Shown one piece after another: positions 1 to 9,645 of a stretch of 57,170 nt of DNA. Within the stretch, counting starts at the first letter, position 1. Each line of letters starts with the position of its first letter. The notes beneath the pieces are model-generated. The model worked only from the letters and a program-made list of their open reading frames with translations. It did no database searches and was not told where the DNA came from. The translations under genes were made by a program, and so were the position numbers. The DNA is from Xenococcus sp. MO_188.B8 (GTDB lineage: Bacteria; Cyanobacteriota; Cyanobacteriia; Cyanobacteriales; Xenococcaceae): assembly GCA_030065615.1 (NCBI GenBank), contig JASJDR010000038.1:1-57170 (forward strand), given 5' to 3'.

Positions 1-130
1 TCTGGGCAAGCGGTCAGACCCCGCGCCGCCGGAAGGCGCAAGGGCGGGAATGGGGGATAACAATTCAATTCCTGGTGTTGAACCAATAGAACCTAACAAA
101 ATACTCCCCCCTTCCCGGTGCTGACCAAGA
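1..130. repeat. GC-rich dispersed repeat debris
   Basis: Positions 1-60 hold a GC-rich palindromic stretch (CCGCGCCGCC ... GGCGCAAGGGCGGG) unlike the AT-rich surroundings. Similar GC-rich words reappear near 13660-13740 and 28140-28210, so this is probably one of the dispersed cyanobacterial repeat families. No coding frame is convincing up to about 250. Confidence 0.4.
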
Positions 131-250
131 GAGGGAATGCTTGCCAAGACAGTCTTTGTTACTCCAAATCGGAGGCAAGGTTGAGACATTCAATTAGACT
201 ACTCATTCACTAGCTCAAATTTTGGGAAGTTCCAGTTCCTCCTCCATGCA

Positions 251-490
251 ATGATGTCAATTATTCGCGATCGCGATTTTCGCGAATCATACTTTAATTC
301 AGCAACGCCTAAAGTTGAATCTGTGACTGGATATGATTTCTTTGCCTATTTAAGTGATGATGTTGAGGAAGCAATAGGTTCGCTTTCCCTAATTACTCAT
401 TCAGAGGGGGGCATATCTCAAACTCCTTCGTCTTCTGTTTCATCACATTCAGCCAGAAGACTTTACTTTTGTATTTTTCTTCAACAGTGA
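251..490 (+). pseudogene. C-terminal remnant of a NucA-type DNA/RNA non-specific endonuclease
   Basis: The open frame contains a stretch (FNSATPKVESVTGYDFFAYL) that resembles the C-terminal end of the cyanobacterial NucA family of sugar-non-specific nucleases, where a V-E-x-L/V-T-G-Y-D-F-x-x-x-L motif precedes a final helix. The catalytic DRGH region and all upstream sequence are missing. The tail after about residue 45 is serine-rich and looks unrelated, as expected after a frameshift. I read it as a relic, not a working nuclease. The match is from memory of the family motif; a short unrelated ORF is the alternative. Confidence 0.45.
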
Positions 491-535
491 TCTTGATGTA
501 CGTTAAATTAAGTAATGTAAGAATTGTTAAATTTT

Positions 536-757
536 ATGACTACTTCTCCAGAAACTCCAGAAAAAACAGCGACCGAACTTGTATCTCCAGAAACGACAGA
601 AGCCACAGAAGCAAAGCCCGCTCCTACTTACAGCTATGTTAAGTTAGCGATGCGTAATATGGTGCGGAAGAAATGGCAATCTCTTAGACATTTCTCTTTG
701 ACTGTTATTGGTTTATTGGCTGTGTTAATTGGCTTGTCTTATCTGACTAAACCTTAA
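536..757 (+). CDS. Small single-pass membrane protein, DUF3285-like
   Basis: This is a 73-residue protein. Residues 1-32 are a Thr/Glu/Pro-rich, probably disordered segment; a basic stretch (YVKLAMRNMVRKKWQSL) follows, and residues about 50-69 form one hydrophobic helix near the C-terminus. The pattern YVKLAMRNMVRK + helix matches a small cyanobacteria-restricted family of unknown function that I recall as DUF3285. I chose the ATG at 536 over the in-frame TTG at 524 because it gives the family-like MTT.. start. It is monocistronic, with about 210 non-coding bases before the next gene. Function is unknown; location in a membrane is inferred from the helix. Confidence 0.7.
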   Translation: MTTSPETPEKTATELVSPETTEATEAKPAPTYSYVKLAMRNMVRKKWQSLRHFSLTVIGLLAVLIGLSYLTKP

Positions 758-969
758 ATCAGTTATCATTTGACTTTACTCCGAACAAATGTACTATATT
801 TGTTTTGTAGTTTGGGTTTACAGTATAGCGCGATCGCGTAATCCTAAAACAATAGATATGGGTAGGATTAATCTCAGTATTCAGTTATGAATATTGTCTG
901 CCAAAAATCGTAGCCCCTTGAGTACAAGTGTTTCAGTAAAGTCAAGGCATAATGTTGCGTAAGTGAATC

Positions 970-1515
970 TTAATTGTTATTGAATGAAAATCGCTTAATA
1001 GGCTCATAATGTGAAACCCCATTCACCTGTGAGCTTTTATATAAGATATACTCACTTATTTTAATATCTTGATAGTCAAGAGAACTTCCCTTAGCCATAA
1101 AATCCTGAGTAACATCAGAAGGTACGCCTTTGCCTAAACGAGCCAATGTGATATGGGGCTTATATTTCCGTTGTTCTAATTGAATACCTATCTCAGATAA
1201 CGCCTCTCCCACAGCAAGATACAAATCCCTTAGACCATCTAGATTACTTACCCCAGCCCAAAGAATTTTGGATTTATTATAGGTAGAAAAAGTACCAACA
1301 CCATTAAGTGAAATCGTAAAACTTTTTGCTTGTACCTTTTCTAAAGAAGAAGATATTTTTGATACTGTTTCAACCTCTGCTTGCCCAATGTAATGAAGAG
1401 TTATATGCATTTGATTGGGTTTAACCAAACGAATCTTAGAACCGGAATCTGGTTGATATGAAACAAGAGAAGTCGCAATTGAATCGGGAATATCTACTGC
1501 TACAAAATACCTCAT
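970..1515 (-). CDS. thpR: RNA 2',3'-cyclic phosphodiesterase (ThpR/LigT, 2H family)
   Basis: The 181-residue protein has the hallmark of 2H phosphoesterases: two H-x-T-x motifs, HITL at residues 37-40 and HITL at 121-124, about 84 residues apart. The N-terminus RYFVAVDIPD is typical of ThpR. The family hydrolyses RNA 2',3'-cyclic phosphate ends to 2'-phosphomonoesters and can ligate tRNA halves in vitro; the in vivo role is not well known. Length is normal (about 175-190). ATG start at 1515. It is transcribed alone on the minus strand, divergent from the CYTH gene downstream in the map. Confidence 0.88.
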   Translation of the reverse strand: MRYFVAVDIPDSIATSLVSYQPDSGSKIRLVKPNQMHITLHYIGQAEVETVSKISSSLEKVQAKSFTISLNGVGTFSTYNKSKILWAGVSNLDGLRDLYLAVGEALSEIGIQLEQRKYKPHITLARLGKGVPSDVTQDFMAKGSSLDYQDIKISEYILYKSSQVNGVSHYEPIKRFSFNNN

Positions 1516-1712
1516 AAGTAGTTGGAAAAATAAAATTGACGAGCGATCCTGGTGAGGGTTGGACTTATTATCCCGCTAACTTGAAAAACATACAATTTAT
1601 ATTGTCTAGGTACTTATTCCGAATTAAACTCTATATGATAAGAACATTACCTATGTTTTCACCCCATATGTAATGGTATCGAGAATTATTCTGTTTATTC
1701 CTATGCAAGAAA

Positions 1713-2177
1713 ATGGCTAAAGAGATTGAACGCAAATACTTAGTAAAAGGAAGTGATTGGAAAAAGCTGGCTCAGGGAAGGTTCTATTGTCAGGGTTACA
1801 TAGCAACAGTGGGGAAGCAAACTGTCAGAATTCGTATTGTGGGAGAGCAAGGATACTTAACTCTCAAAGGAGAAAGTGTTGGTCAAACTCGTTCTGAATT
1901 TGAATATCCGATTCCTCTAGCTGATGCCAGGGAAATGTTAGACACTTTGTGCGATCGCCCTTTAATTGAAAAGATTCGCTACAAAATACCTCAAGGCAAT
2001 ATAATTTGGGAAATTGACGAATTTTTAGGAGAAAATGCTGGTTTAATAATTGCTGAAGTTGAGCTAACAGATGAAAATCAGGAAATAGAATTACCAGAAT
2101 GGATTGATCGTCAAGTCACAGATCCTAAGTACTATAACGCTAATTTAGCTAAACATCCCTATAGTAAATGGACATAA
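1713..2177 (+). CDS. CYTH-domain (triphosphate tunnel metalloenzyme) protein
   Basis: The 154-residue protein carries the ExExK signature at the N-terminus (E4, E6, K8 in EIERKYLV), followed by alternating basic and acidic strands (RIRIVGEQGYLTLKG, SEFEYPIP, IEKIRYKI, WEIDEF, AEVEL) that line a tunnel in this fold. Members hydrolyse inorganic tripolyphosphate or nucleoside triphosphates, or make cAMP. Bacterial single-domain versions of this size are usually tripolyphosphatases, so that is the most likely activity; the sequence alone does not settle the substrate. The conserved tail DPKYYNANLAKHPYSKW supports a complete protein. Confidence 0.85.
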   Translation: MAKEIERKYLVKGSDWKKLAQGRFYCQGYIATVGKQTVRIRIVGEQGYLTLKGESVGQTRSEFEYPIPLADAREMLDTLCDRPLIEKIRYKIPQGNIIWEIDEFLGENAGLIIAEVELTDENQEIELPEWIDRQVTDPKYYNANLAKHPYSKWT

Positions 2178-2207
2178 AAGTTATCAGTGTCCTATTTTTT
2201 TTCCAAC

Positions 2208-3417
2208 CTATTTTCGCTGAGTTCTTAGTTCTAAGCGTATTTGTTTCATGTTAAACAAATAGATAACAGTGACAATTAACATTAAGATTGCACCATTAAA
2301 AAATGGAGAATCTTTACCCATAACAACGAAGGTAAACCCTCCTAAAGCTGGTCCAGCAATCATACCAAGAGAAGATGCTGATTGTACAATCCCGAGTATT
2401 TTTCCCGTTTCATGAGCTTTTGCTAATTGGGAAAGAAGACTTCTAGTAGCAGTTTTAAAAAGACACTCACCAATGACTGTACAACTCATTGCACCTAAAA
2501 ATAAAATTAAAGTAGGAGAAAAAGGAATCAAAAATAATCCCAGCCCTAAACAGAAAATTCCCGAAACTAATAAATTAACTTCCCCAAATTTCTTGTTGAG
2601 AATTCCCAGCATTCCTCCTTGAATAATTGTCGCCAAAACGCCACAAAACATTAAGATATAGCCTGTTTGTTGAGGTCCCCAACTAAATTGACGCTCAAGC
2701 CACAAGGCTAAAGTTGTTTGAGCTCCATATAACCCTAAAGAAATCAGGAAAAATTCCAATCAGTACATTAATCAAAGGTGATTTTAATATTTCTATCAGC
2801 CCCAATAATCTTTTTGATACTGAAACTGTTTGGACTTCCCCATCTGAATTTCGTTTCCCTGATTTTGGTAAAGCGAAAAAGGCAAATATGAAGCCACCCA
2901 GAGATAATGCCGAAGCTGCTAAAAATGGTAATTGATAGTTGACCTGTTCCGGGTTACTGCCCGCTAACAATCCACCAATAGCAGGTCCTAAAGTAAAACC
3001 AAGCCCTAAAGATGCGCCAATCATCCCCATTCCCTTGGTTCTATTATCGGGACTGGTGATGTCAGAAACATAAGCTTGAGCAGTCACTAAAGTCCGTCCC
3101 ATAAACCCTGCTAACAGACGGGAGGCAAACAACATCCATAAAGAATTTGCCAAACCGCACCATAAATAAGAAAGACAACTACCACCGATAGATAATAATA
3201 AAATTGGTCTTCTTCCAATGCGATCGCTTAATGAACCCTAAAACGGAGAGAAAAGAAATTGCATTAACGAAAAACAACTAAAAAGAAGGGTGATAATTGC
3301 CGGTGATGCTCCAAAATTTTCCGCATAGAAGGGTAGTAGGGGAATAATGATCCCGAAACCAATAATGTCAATGAAGACAGTTAAGAATAAGACGAGCATC
3401 AACTTATTATTTTTCAT
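2208..3417 (-). pseudogene. MFS drug-efflux-type transporter, broken by a stop codon and a frameshift
   Basis: Three adjacent minus-strand frames rebuild one 12-helix major facilitator of TetA/multidrug type. The N-part starts at ATG 3417 (MKNNKLMLVLFLTVFIDIIG). It is cut at a TAG codon (3238-3240) exactly where MFS motif A begins; the same frame continues past the stop with GSLSDRIGRRP, the motif A signature. The frame then runs to about 2755, where a run of five T on the minus strand (2749-2753) carries one base too many; removing one T rejoins the frame to the C-part (FLISLGLYGAQTTLALWLE). Two independent lesions argue for a real pseudogene. The stop cannot be explained as a homopolymer sequencing error, though the frameshift could be. 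Confidence 0.85.
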
Positions 3418-3488
3418 GGGCGATAACAGTTTTTGATAGGTCAATACGAAGCACCTCAGCACCAACTGACAGTTGTTCGGGTTGTCAA

Positions 3489-4487
3489 TTACTTTCTCTC
3501 AAAAGACGCAATCAAAGGGTTTTTACCCTCTAGGCTTTGATTGAGAGCTGCCAAGGATCTTGATTGATGGCCAACATGAGCATCAATAAATAAACCAATC
3601 GCTTCTGCTAGCAAATTCCGTAGTTGGTCTTCCGGTTGGGTCGCTGGATAGTCCAGGAAAGGTCTACCAGTGGTGGAATCAAATGGATAAGTGATCGAAA
3701 AATGATTGGCTCCCTCTAGAAGGAGCAGATAACTATCGTCTCGGCCTCCGGCGATCGCTTCCCTGAAAGTTCTTAGCACTGGGGTTGTAGCTTGTTCCCA
3801 ATCAACTCCATAGCGGTAGCCGCTTTTGGCAATAACTCCATCACAGGTTCCTCCAATCAACATCAATGGTAAAGCATCAGGCAAGGGTAAGATTGTGCCC
3901 GATGAATATCCTAGTTGTAAACCTCCTGCTGTATGGGCACCGTAGGCAAAAGCAGCCACAATTTGGGGAAAAAAGCGTGGATTGGCATTTTCAATGGCAA
4001 CACTACCTCCAGCCGAATGTCCTCCTAAAATGATATGTTGTAAATCAAGCAGTCCAGCCAGAACCCCCTCAGCTTGTAAGCCCTCTAGAGCTTTCAGCAG
4101 GACTGGTAAAGCCGAGGCTGTCGGACCCGAACCATAGGTACTTGGAGACAACATTCTGAGGTCAACACCAGGAGTGAGAGCTACTATTCCCGGTAAGTTT
4201 TGGGCAACCCAGGAGAATGTGACGACCACAAGCCCGCGTTCTGCCAATTTAACAGCGAGCCACTGATACATTTCAGAACCACAGTTTATGCCATTAAAGA
4301 AAATGACGACCTTGAAGGGAGACCGTTGAGCATCTGCAGGAACAATACCCAGGTTTTGTTCAAGAGCGCTACCCGACATCTGGGCTGGATAGAAAACTTT
4401 CAGATGAATGGTGTCATATGGAGGGTCAGCATCTTCTACTTTGACAGCCTGGAAAAGTGCTCGAATAGTCATACCACAATAGCTCAC
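3489..4487 (-). CDS. Alpha/beta-hydrolase family protein
   Basis: The 332-residue protein shows the alpha/beta-hydrolase nucleophile elbow GHSAGG (about residues 155-160) after a strand HIILG, an oxyanion-side segment VVIFFNGINCGSEMYQWLA, and a candidate catalytic His in GANHFSITYPF near residue 265. The layout resembles chlorophyllase/PAF-acetylhydrolase-like esterases, but the substrate cannot be told. No signal peptide is seen, so it is probably cytoplasmic. The frame opens with GTG at 4487; an ATG at 4472 (MTIRALFQ) is an equally good start and neither has a clear ribosome binding site. It lies just downstream of the broken transporter's promoter side and appears to be its own unit. Confidence 0.75.
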   Translation of the reverse strand: MSYCGMTIRALFQAVKVEDADPPYDTIHLKVFYPAQMSGSALEQNLGIVPADAQRSPFKVVIFFNGINCGSEMYQWLAVKLAERGLVVVTFSWVAQNLPGIVALTPGVDLRMLSPSTYGSGPTASALPVLLKALEGLQAEGVLAGLLDLQHIILGGHSAGGSVAIENANPRFFPQIVAAFAYGAHTAGGLQLGYSSGTILPLPDALPLMLIGGTCDGVIAKSGYRYGVDWEQATTPVLRTFREAIAGGRDDSYLLLLEGANHFSITYPFDSTTGRPFLDYPATQPEDQLRNLLAEAIGLFIDAHVGHQSRSLAALNQSLEGKNPLIASFERK

Positions 4488-4764
4488 TTATTTAGGTTTA
4501 TTAGGACGATAAGAATCTAAGTAGTCGATCAGACTCACTGGGTACCATTGTTTAGTCCAAGAAAATTGCGCATCTATCATAATAAAACTTATTCTGGCTC
4601 TTCCGCACTTGTGATGTTAGATAAGCTTGATATTTTGTAAATAATAAAACTACATTTATAAAACTAATTACATAGCCCAATATGTAGCAAAATATATAAA
4701 TATAAAGGAAAAAGCTATTGCCAGTTATTTTAGAGTGATTATTATAACTAGAGAAAAAACAATG

Positions 4765-5523
4765 TTAAACAATTTGAGCCAACAGTTGTTCCCAATCTGT
4801 AACGGGTGGTCTTTTGCCAGAATTGATAATCTCAAAAGTTTGTCCCGCTGTCACCTCATAATTTAAACACTCAACGCAAACATTAGCTACATCAATGCGG
4901 CTGGTTTCTCCATTAAGAGTGTCTCCAGTACCGATAACTACAGCTTTTTTGCCGTCAGTTTTTGCTCTCAGTAAAGTATTGAGGTCATAAGATGTATATG
5001 GTCCATCTATCAACCGTGCTGGACGGATAATCGTGTATGGTAATTCTGAAGCCTTTATTGCTTCTTCTCCTTGTAGCTTGGCATTGAGTATTCCAAAAGC
5101 GTTGAGGATATTAAAGGGAAAGCTATCTTTTCGCAACACGCCACAGGAAGAAACAAAGACAAATCTCTTAAGTTCTTTGGGTGCAGCCGCAACTAAGTTT
5201 TTGACGCCTTCGGCATCTACTGCTTGAGGTGTGTTTTTAGCTTGAAACAAGTTGGCAAAATCCCATCGTTTAGAAGGAAAGGCTGTCGTACCAGTACAGC
5301 AGATGATATGGTTCACATTTTTAGTAGCGGTGGCTAAAGTATCTGGATAGCGAATATCTCCCTCCGCTATTTCAACTTTGTCACCAAACATCTTTCTGGC
5401 TTTGTTGGCACTTCTGGTTAAAGCACGCACGGGGATATTTTGTTCTAATAACTTAGCAATTACTAACTGTCCTACGCCACCAGTTGCACCAGCAACTAAA
5501 ATTAAATCTGAATTGGATAGCAT
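4765..5523 (-). CDS. NAD(P)-binding atypical SDR / NmrA-like protein
   Basis: The 252-residue protein opens with a Rossmann fold and glycine-rich motif GATGGVGQ (residues 12-19), then GDIRYPDTL and a strand RFVFVSSCGV, the pattern of atypical short-chain dehydrogenases and the Ycf39/At2g37660-like branch in photosynthetic organisms. The classical catalytic YxxxK is not obvious; the equivalent region reads KLQGEEAIKASELPYTIIRP, as is usual in the atypical group. Likely NADPH-binding in the cytoplasm; substrate unknown. ATG start at 5523. About 280 non-coding, AT-rich bases separate it from the hydrolase gene downstream; I see nothing definite there. Confidence 0.8.
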   Translation of the reverse strand: MLSNSDLILVAGATGGVGQLVIAKLLEQNIPVRALTRSANKARKMFGDKVEIAEGDIRYPDTLATATKNVNHIICCTGTTAFPSKRWDFANLFQAKNTPQAVDAEGVKNLVAAAPKELKRFVFVSSCGVLRKDSFPFNILNAFGILNAKLQGEEAIKASELPYTIIRPARLIDGPYTSYDLNTLLRAKTDGKKAVVIGTGDTLNGETSRIDVANVCVECLNYEVTAGQTFEIINSGKRPPVTDWEQLLAQIV

Positions 5524-5688
5524 TTATTTTTGTTTAATGTTGAGCATCATGCGGATATGCTAGAACACCGATTCAGTAATCAAGAGCAATCATTAATTGA
5601 GAGGGAAACCGAAGCAAAAGAGAGATCCCGAAGATAGGGTAGTGTGCGAAGACAAAGGGGAAAATGAGAAAACAAAAAACTTTACTCC

Positions 5689-5756
5689 CCCCATCCCCTT
5701 GTCCACCCCCTCTCCCCACACTCTCTACCTTCTTCCCACACTCCCCCCTCTCACCT
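5689..5756. repeat. Pyrimidine-rich (C-rich) short tandem repeat
   Basis: A stretch of CCCCCATCCCC / CCCCCTCTCCCC / CCCACACTC words fills the gap between fbaA and the SDR gene. The same kind of repeat sits inside purL at 49507-49575, where it is translated. The rest of 5524-5820 holds no gene I can support. Confidence 0.7.
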
Positions 5757-5820
5757 AACTAGTAATTTATAAATACTGAATCGACGCTCTAGGAGATCAG
5801 ATTATAATGACTGACTAGAC

Positions 5821-5850
5821 AAAAAAAATGAGTAGTTGTAACAACTACCC
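5821..5850 (-). terminator. Intrinsic terminator of fbaA
   Basis: On the minus strand, 48 bases after the fbaA stop, GGGTAGTTG and CAACTACTC pair around a 3-base loop (9-bp stem with one G-U pair), followed after one A by eight T residues. This is a textbook Rho-independent terminator. Confidence 0.85.
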
Positions 5851-5897
5851 AAAGTAAAATTTATTTAGTAAATCTTAAATGATCTATTGTTTCGCTA

Positions 5898-6977
5898 TTA
5901 TACAGAAACAGCTTTCTTAGTACTAGCAGCCAACTCACCACTAGCATATTTAGCAGCATAGTCATCCAAAGTCATTTGTTTGATTTTGCTTGCATTGCCA
6001 GCAGTCCAGAATTGTTGATAGCGATCGGAACAAACCTGTTTCATGTATTTCATGGAAGGTTTCATGAAGTGGCGAGGATCGAAGTTAGAAGGATCTTTTG
6101 CCGCAGCTTCACGAATTGCAGCAGTGATTGCTAAACGGTTATCAGTATCAATGTTAACCTTACGTACACCACTCTTAATACCTTTTTGAATTTCTTCTAC
6201 AGGTACACCATAGGTTTCAGGGATTTTTCCGCCGTATTGGTTGATCATGTCTAACCATTCTTGAGGTACGGAAGAAGAACCATGCATTACTAGGTGAGTA
6301 TTAGGAAGACGGCTGTGAATTTCTTCGATACGGCTAATAGCAAGGATTTCACCAGTAGGTTTACGAGTGAATTTGTAAGCACCGTGGCTAGTACCAATCG
6401 CAACAGCTAGAGCGTCAACTTGAGTTTTTTCGACGAATTCTACTGCTTCGTCAGGATCAGTTAACAGTTGTTCTTTGCTAAGAGTACCTTCAAAACCGTG
6501 ACCATCTTCAGCTTCACCTTGACCAGTTTCTAAAGAACCTAAACAACCTAGTTCCCCTTCAACACTAGCACCAATTGAATGAGCAACTTTTACTACTTCT
6601 GCGGTAACGTTAACGTTATATTCAAAGCTAGCAGGAGTTTTGGCATCTGCTTCTAAAGAACCATCCATCATGACGCTGGTGAAACCATTACGCATTGCAG
6701 AATAGCAAGTAGCGGGGCTATTTCCATGATCTTGGTGCATCGCAATGGGAATATGGGGATAGCTTTCTACGGCACCTAAGATCAAATGACGCAGGAAGTT
6801 TTCTCCTGCATATTTCCGCGCACCGCGAGAAGCTTGAAGAATAACTGGGCTGTCTGTTTCATCAGCCGCATTCATAATTGCTAAAATTTGTTCTAAGTTA
6901 TTTACGTTAAACGCAGGGATACCGTAACCGTTCTCTGCTGCGTGGTCTAAAAGCAACCTCATGGGGACGAGAGCCAT
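5898..6977 (-). CDS. fbaA: Class II fructose-1,6-bisphosphate aldolase
   Basis: The 359-residue protein is a zinc-dependent class II aldolase, interconverting fructose-1,6-bisphosphate with glyceraldehyde-3-phosphate and DHAP; in cyanobacteria the same enzyme also makes sedoheptulose-1,7-bisphosphate in the Calvin cycle. Visible motifs are AMHQDHGNS (D83, H84: base and zinc ligand), the MMDGS strand, VEGELGCLG, the zinc-ligand His in LVMHGSSS, and the phosphate-binding [13 protein letters not shown]. Length and start (ATG 6977, preceded by AGGAGGATATCT on its strand) match the long CbbA/FbaA form of cyanobacteria. It is a single transcription unit with its own terminator, divergent from the 535-aa gene. 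The shared 210-bp promoter region has an inverted repeat TAAGAAA/TTTCTTA at 7024-7044. Confidence 0.97.
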   Translation of the reverse strand: MALVPMRLLLDHAAENGYGIPAFNVNNLEQILAIMNAADETDSPVILQASRGARKYAGENFLRHLILGAVESYPHIPIAMHQDHGNSPATCYSAMRNGFTSVMMDGSLEADAKTPASFEYNVNVTAEVVKVAHSIGASVEGELGCLGSLETGQGEAEDGHGFEGTLSKEQLLTDPDEAVEFVEKTQVDALAVAIGTSHGAYKFTRKPTGEILAISRIEEIHSRLPNTHLVMHGSSSVPQEWLDMINQYGGKIPETYGVPVEEIQKGIKSGVRKVNIDTDNRLAITAAIREAAAKDPSNFDPRHFMKPSMKYMKQVCSDRYQQFWTAGNASKIKQMTLDDYAAKYASGELAASTKKAVSV

Positions 6978-7187
6978 AGATATCCTCCTAATCTACTTAT
7001 ATTAATCTTTCGGTACTCAGTTTTAAGAAAAAATAACTTTCTTAGTTATTAATCTTAAGATATTTTTCACACTTTTAATAATTACATTACATTATGTTGG
7101 CATTTTAATGTTCTCAACCCAATCAATAGCAATAGGTAAAATGTAAACTGTTATACCGTTAGCTACTCCATCCTCATCTTTCACCCT

Positions 7188-8795
7188 ATGATGTATAAAG
7201 ATTTATTTGCCCGTGCTGCTTTAGCTGAGATTCCCAAGATTCTTACTTTACTAGATCGCAATCGTCATAGTCCCACTTATGGTTGTTTTGATCGCACCTT
7301 TTGGCAGTATAAGGTGATTGATTTTCCTGCGGGAATGTCCCAGGAGTTTGTTTATCCTCTGGCTTTGGCTTATCATACTGACCTTGAAGGAAATCAGTTT
7401 TATCAACAGTCGGTACTCAAAGATTGGGTAGAAGCAGGAATTGTTTATGCAGCGAAGAGTGGACATCCCAATGGTTCTTGCGATGATTATTTCCCTTTTG
7501 AAAGAGCAGGTGGGGCGGCAGCTTTCTCTTTATTAGCTGCGATTGACAGTTATCAGTTAATGGGTTTGGATAATCCAGAAATTTTACGTTTTTTCACTAA
7601 AAGAGCTGATTGGCTGGCGCATCATCAGGAATCTGGGCGTTTAACGAATCATCAGGCGTTAATTGTTTTATGCTTGGAATTATTATCGCGACTTTTAGAT
7701 AGCGATCGCTGGAATGAGAGTAAGGCTCAAAGATTAGAACAGGTATTATCTTGGCAAAATCCCGAAGGTTGGTTTATCGAGTATGAAGGTTGCGATCCTG
7801 GTTATCATACCCTGACTATTTCCTGTTTAGCCAGAGTTTATGAGCTTAATCCCCACAATAGATTAAAAGATGCGATCGCGAAAGCGGTGTTGCTGGCTGC
7901 TCAATTTGTCCATCCTGATGGCTCCTATGGCGGAGAATATACCAGTCGCAATACCTATAATTTTTTCCCTCATGGTTTTGAATTGGTAGGAAAATGGCTC
8001 CCGGAAGCTTTAAATATTAATGATCGCTTTTTGCAGGGTTTGGCTAATGGCTTGGGTAGTTGTTACGCCGATGATCGCATTGTCGGTCATCATTGTTGGA
8101 ATTATCTTTTAGCTTGGCGCGATTATATTCCTGTACGTCCGCCAATCAAACCTTTACCGCAAGGACGTTTTTACCTTGAAGAAGGAGGAATTTTAATTGA
8201 TCGTCGTCAAAATACAGAACTCTATCTTGCTTTGAATAAAGGGGGAGTATTCAAACTATTCCGTGATGGCAAGTTAATTGCTTCAGATACTCATTTTTCT
8301 TTGCAGGTAAAAGAGGGTAAGAAAATTAAAAATGCCGTGGGACATTTGGTGAGTAATTATCAAATTAGTTTAGAGGACAATCAAATTGCGATCGCAGGTT
8401 CTTTGGGTTGGGCAAAACAAAAACAAATGAATCCTTTTAATTTAATTATTTTACGGTTAGTGATGTTATCTGTTGGTCGTTTCTATCCCAATCTAATTCG
8501 TAAAATCTTACAAAAAATTCTTATTACAGGAAAAAATCAAGCCCCATTTAAATTTAGACGTTGTTTGGTTTGGCAAAGTGATCATTGGCAAGTTAGGGAC
8601 GAATTAGCTGCTGATTCTTGGTCTAATGTTTTGGCAGCTGCTATTGGTGGCGATCAAACTTCAATTTATGTGGTGATGAGTCGCACTTTTCAGTCAGGAC
8701 AATTACAACCTTGGTTGGATTTAACTGAGACGATTAGTAATTTAAGTTCTGGAGAGGCTTTAATATTAGAGAGAGAATTGAAAATTATTAATTGA
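7188..8795 (+). CDS. Conserved protein of unknown function, probable helical-toroid fold
   Basis: The 535-residue protein has no motif I can tie to a named enzyme. Residues about 1-310 are rich in alpha-helical hairpins with Trp/Tyr/His/Gly clusters (HPNGSCDDYFPFERAGG, NPEGWFIEYEGCDPGYHTLT, HPDGSYGGEYTSRN) that recall (alpha/alpha) barrels of polysaccharide lyases and glycosidases. Residues about 330-480 look beta-rich (YLEEGGILIDRRQNTELYLALNKGGVFKLF), which is the arrangement of heparinase-like lyases. No signal peptide is seen. ATG ATG tandem start at 7188. A 114-bp piece matching codons about 401-438 recurs at 10001-10114. Exopolysaccharide processing is a guess from fold alone. Confidence 0.65.
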   Translation: MMYKDLFARAALAEIPKILTLLDRNRHSPTYGCFDRTFWQYKVIDFPAGMSQEFVYPLALAYHTDLEGNQFYQQSVLKDWVEAGIVYAAKSGHPNGSCDDYFPFERAGGAAAFSLLAAIDSYQLMGLDNPEILRFFTKRADWLAHHQESGRLTNHQALIVLCLELLSRLLDSDRWNESKAQRLEQVLSWQNPEGWFIEYEGCDPGYHTLTISCLARVYELNPHNRLKDAIAKAVLLAAQFVHPDGSYGGEYTSRNTYNFFPHGFELVGKWLPEALNINDRFLQGLANGLGSCYADDRIVGHHCWNYLLAWRDYIPVRPPIKPLPQGRFYLEEGGILIDRRQNTELYLALNKGGVFKLFRDGKLIASDTHFSLQVKEGKKIKNAVGHLVSNYQISLEDNQIAIAGSLGWAKQKQMNPFNLIILRLVMLSVGRFYPNLIRKILQKILITGKNQAPFKFRRCLVWQSDHWQVRDELAADSWSNVLAAAIGGDQTSIYVVMSRTFQSGQLQPWLDLTETISNLSSGEALILERELKIIN

Positions 8796-8958
8796 CATCT
8801 CCAGAAATTGAATCGTTAGTAAAGCTCAGAGAATTATGAATAAATCTAATCTTTAACTTGGCACGATAAAAAACTAAAGTAAGTCTTTTTATTTAATTGT
8901 ACTTATATCTGTCAAAAATTGGTAAAATATTGGCAGTAAATAATTAGTACTAAGAACT

Positions 8959-9165
8959 ATGCCTAGACTTGCTTTTGATGTAGACGATCAATTTAGCCAA
9001 GAGTTCAATGAATTAGTACAGTTAACTGGTGCTAGTTCTAAAGCTGATGCTTTTCGGAAAGCTATTTCTCTTTATAAAGTAGTTACAAAAGCTCAAAAAC
9101 AAGGAGAAAAGCTAATGATTGCTGATAGTGAACGCCAGCCTATTAGTGAAATTATTATTCTTTAG
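8959..9165 (+). CDS. Small ribbon-helix-helix DNA-binding protein
   Basis: The 68-residue protein begins with a short strand (RLAFDVDD) followed by two helices separated by a turn (FSQEFNELVQLTG-ASSKADAFRKAISLYKVVTK), the ribbon-helix-helix pattern of CopG/MetJ-like regulators and many antitoxins. The C-terminal 20 residues would be the protein-contact tail. It is the first of three closely spaced plus-strand genes (34-bp gap, then a 1-bp overlap), so it probably regulates the operon. The partners do not look like a known toxin. Confidence 0.65.
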   Translation: MPRLAFDVDDQFSQEFNELVQLTGASSKADAFRKAISLYKVVTKAQKQGEKLMIADSERQPISEIIIL

Positions 9166-9198
9166 ATTAGTCAAAATAAAATCGTTGAGGTTGGAATT

Positions 9199-9645
9199 AT
9201 GCCATTCGGTATATCTATGATGATTAGGCATGGAATAAAAAGTGCTTTACAAAGCATGGGAATGAAGCCAGAAGTAGCTGCTCGCATTGGTAGTGCTGCT
9301 AGTATTCACACAGTAGCGACGATTGCAGATCATCACGCTTATTTCGCTTTATCTCAAGAAAAGATATTAGAAGCAATTGATTCTACATCAGAAACCGATT
9401 CTGAAGCAGTGAATCAGATTACAACTGATTCTGATGCTTTAGTCAATGAAATGGAAAACATAATAGCTTCTGTAGAAAAAGGATATGACTATACTCTCAA
9501 TAATTTAGATAGTACTAAGACTGAAGAAATTCTTAGTCAAATTGATTTAGCTCAAGCTCGAATTAGCAAAGATCAAGAAGAGATAGAGTCTCTGGCAAAA
9601 GAAACTGACAAACTGTTAAATCAATTGGAATATAAGGCGATCTAA
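9199..9645 (+). CDS. Helical protein of unknown function, second gene of the RHH cassette
   Basis: The 148-residue protein has a glycine/alanine-rich N-terminal half (about residues 1-50, GMKPEVAARIGSAASIHTVATIADHH) and a long acidic helical C-terminal half (about 55-148) with heptad-like spacing suited to a coiled coil. No enzymatic motif is visible. Its stop codon TAA overlaps the ATG of the next gene (TAATG), which implies translational coupling and possibly a hetero-complex of the two coiled-coil proteins. ATG start at 9199 follows a GAGG at 9187. Confidence 0.6.
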   Translation: MPFGISMMIRHGIKSALQSMGMKPEVAARIGSAASIHTVATIADHHAYFALSQEKILEAIDSTSETDSEAVNQITTDSDALVNEMENIIASVEKGYDYTLNNLDSTKTEEILSQIDLAQARISKDQEEIESLAKETDKLLNQLEYKAI

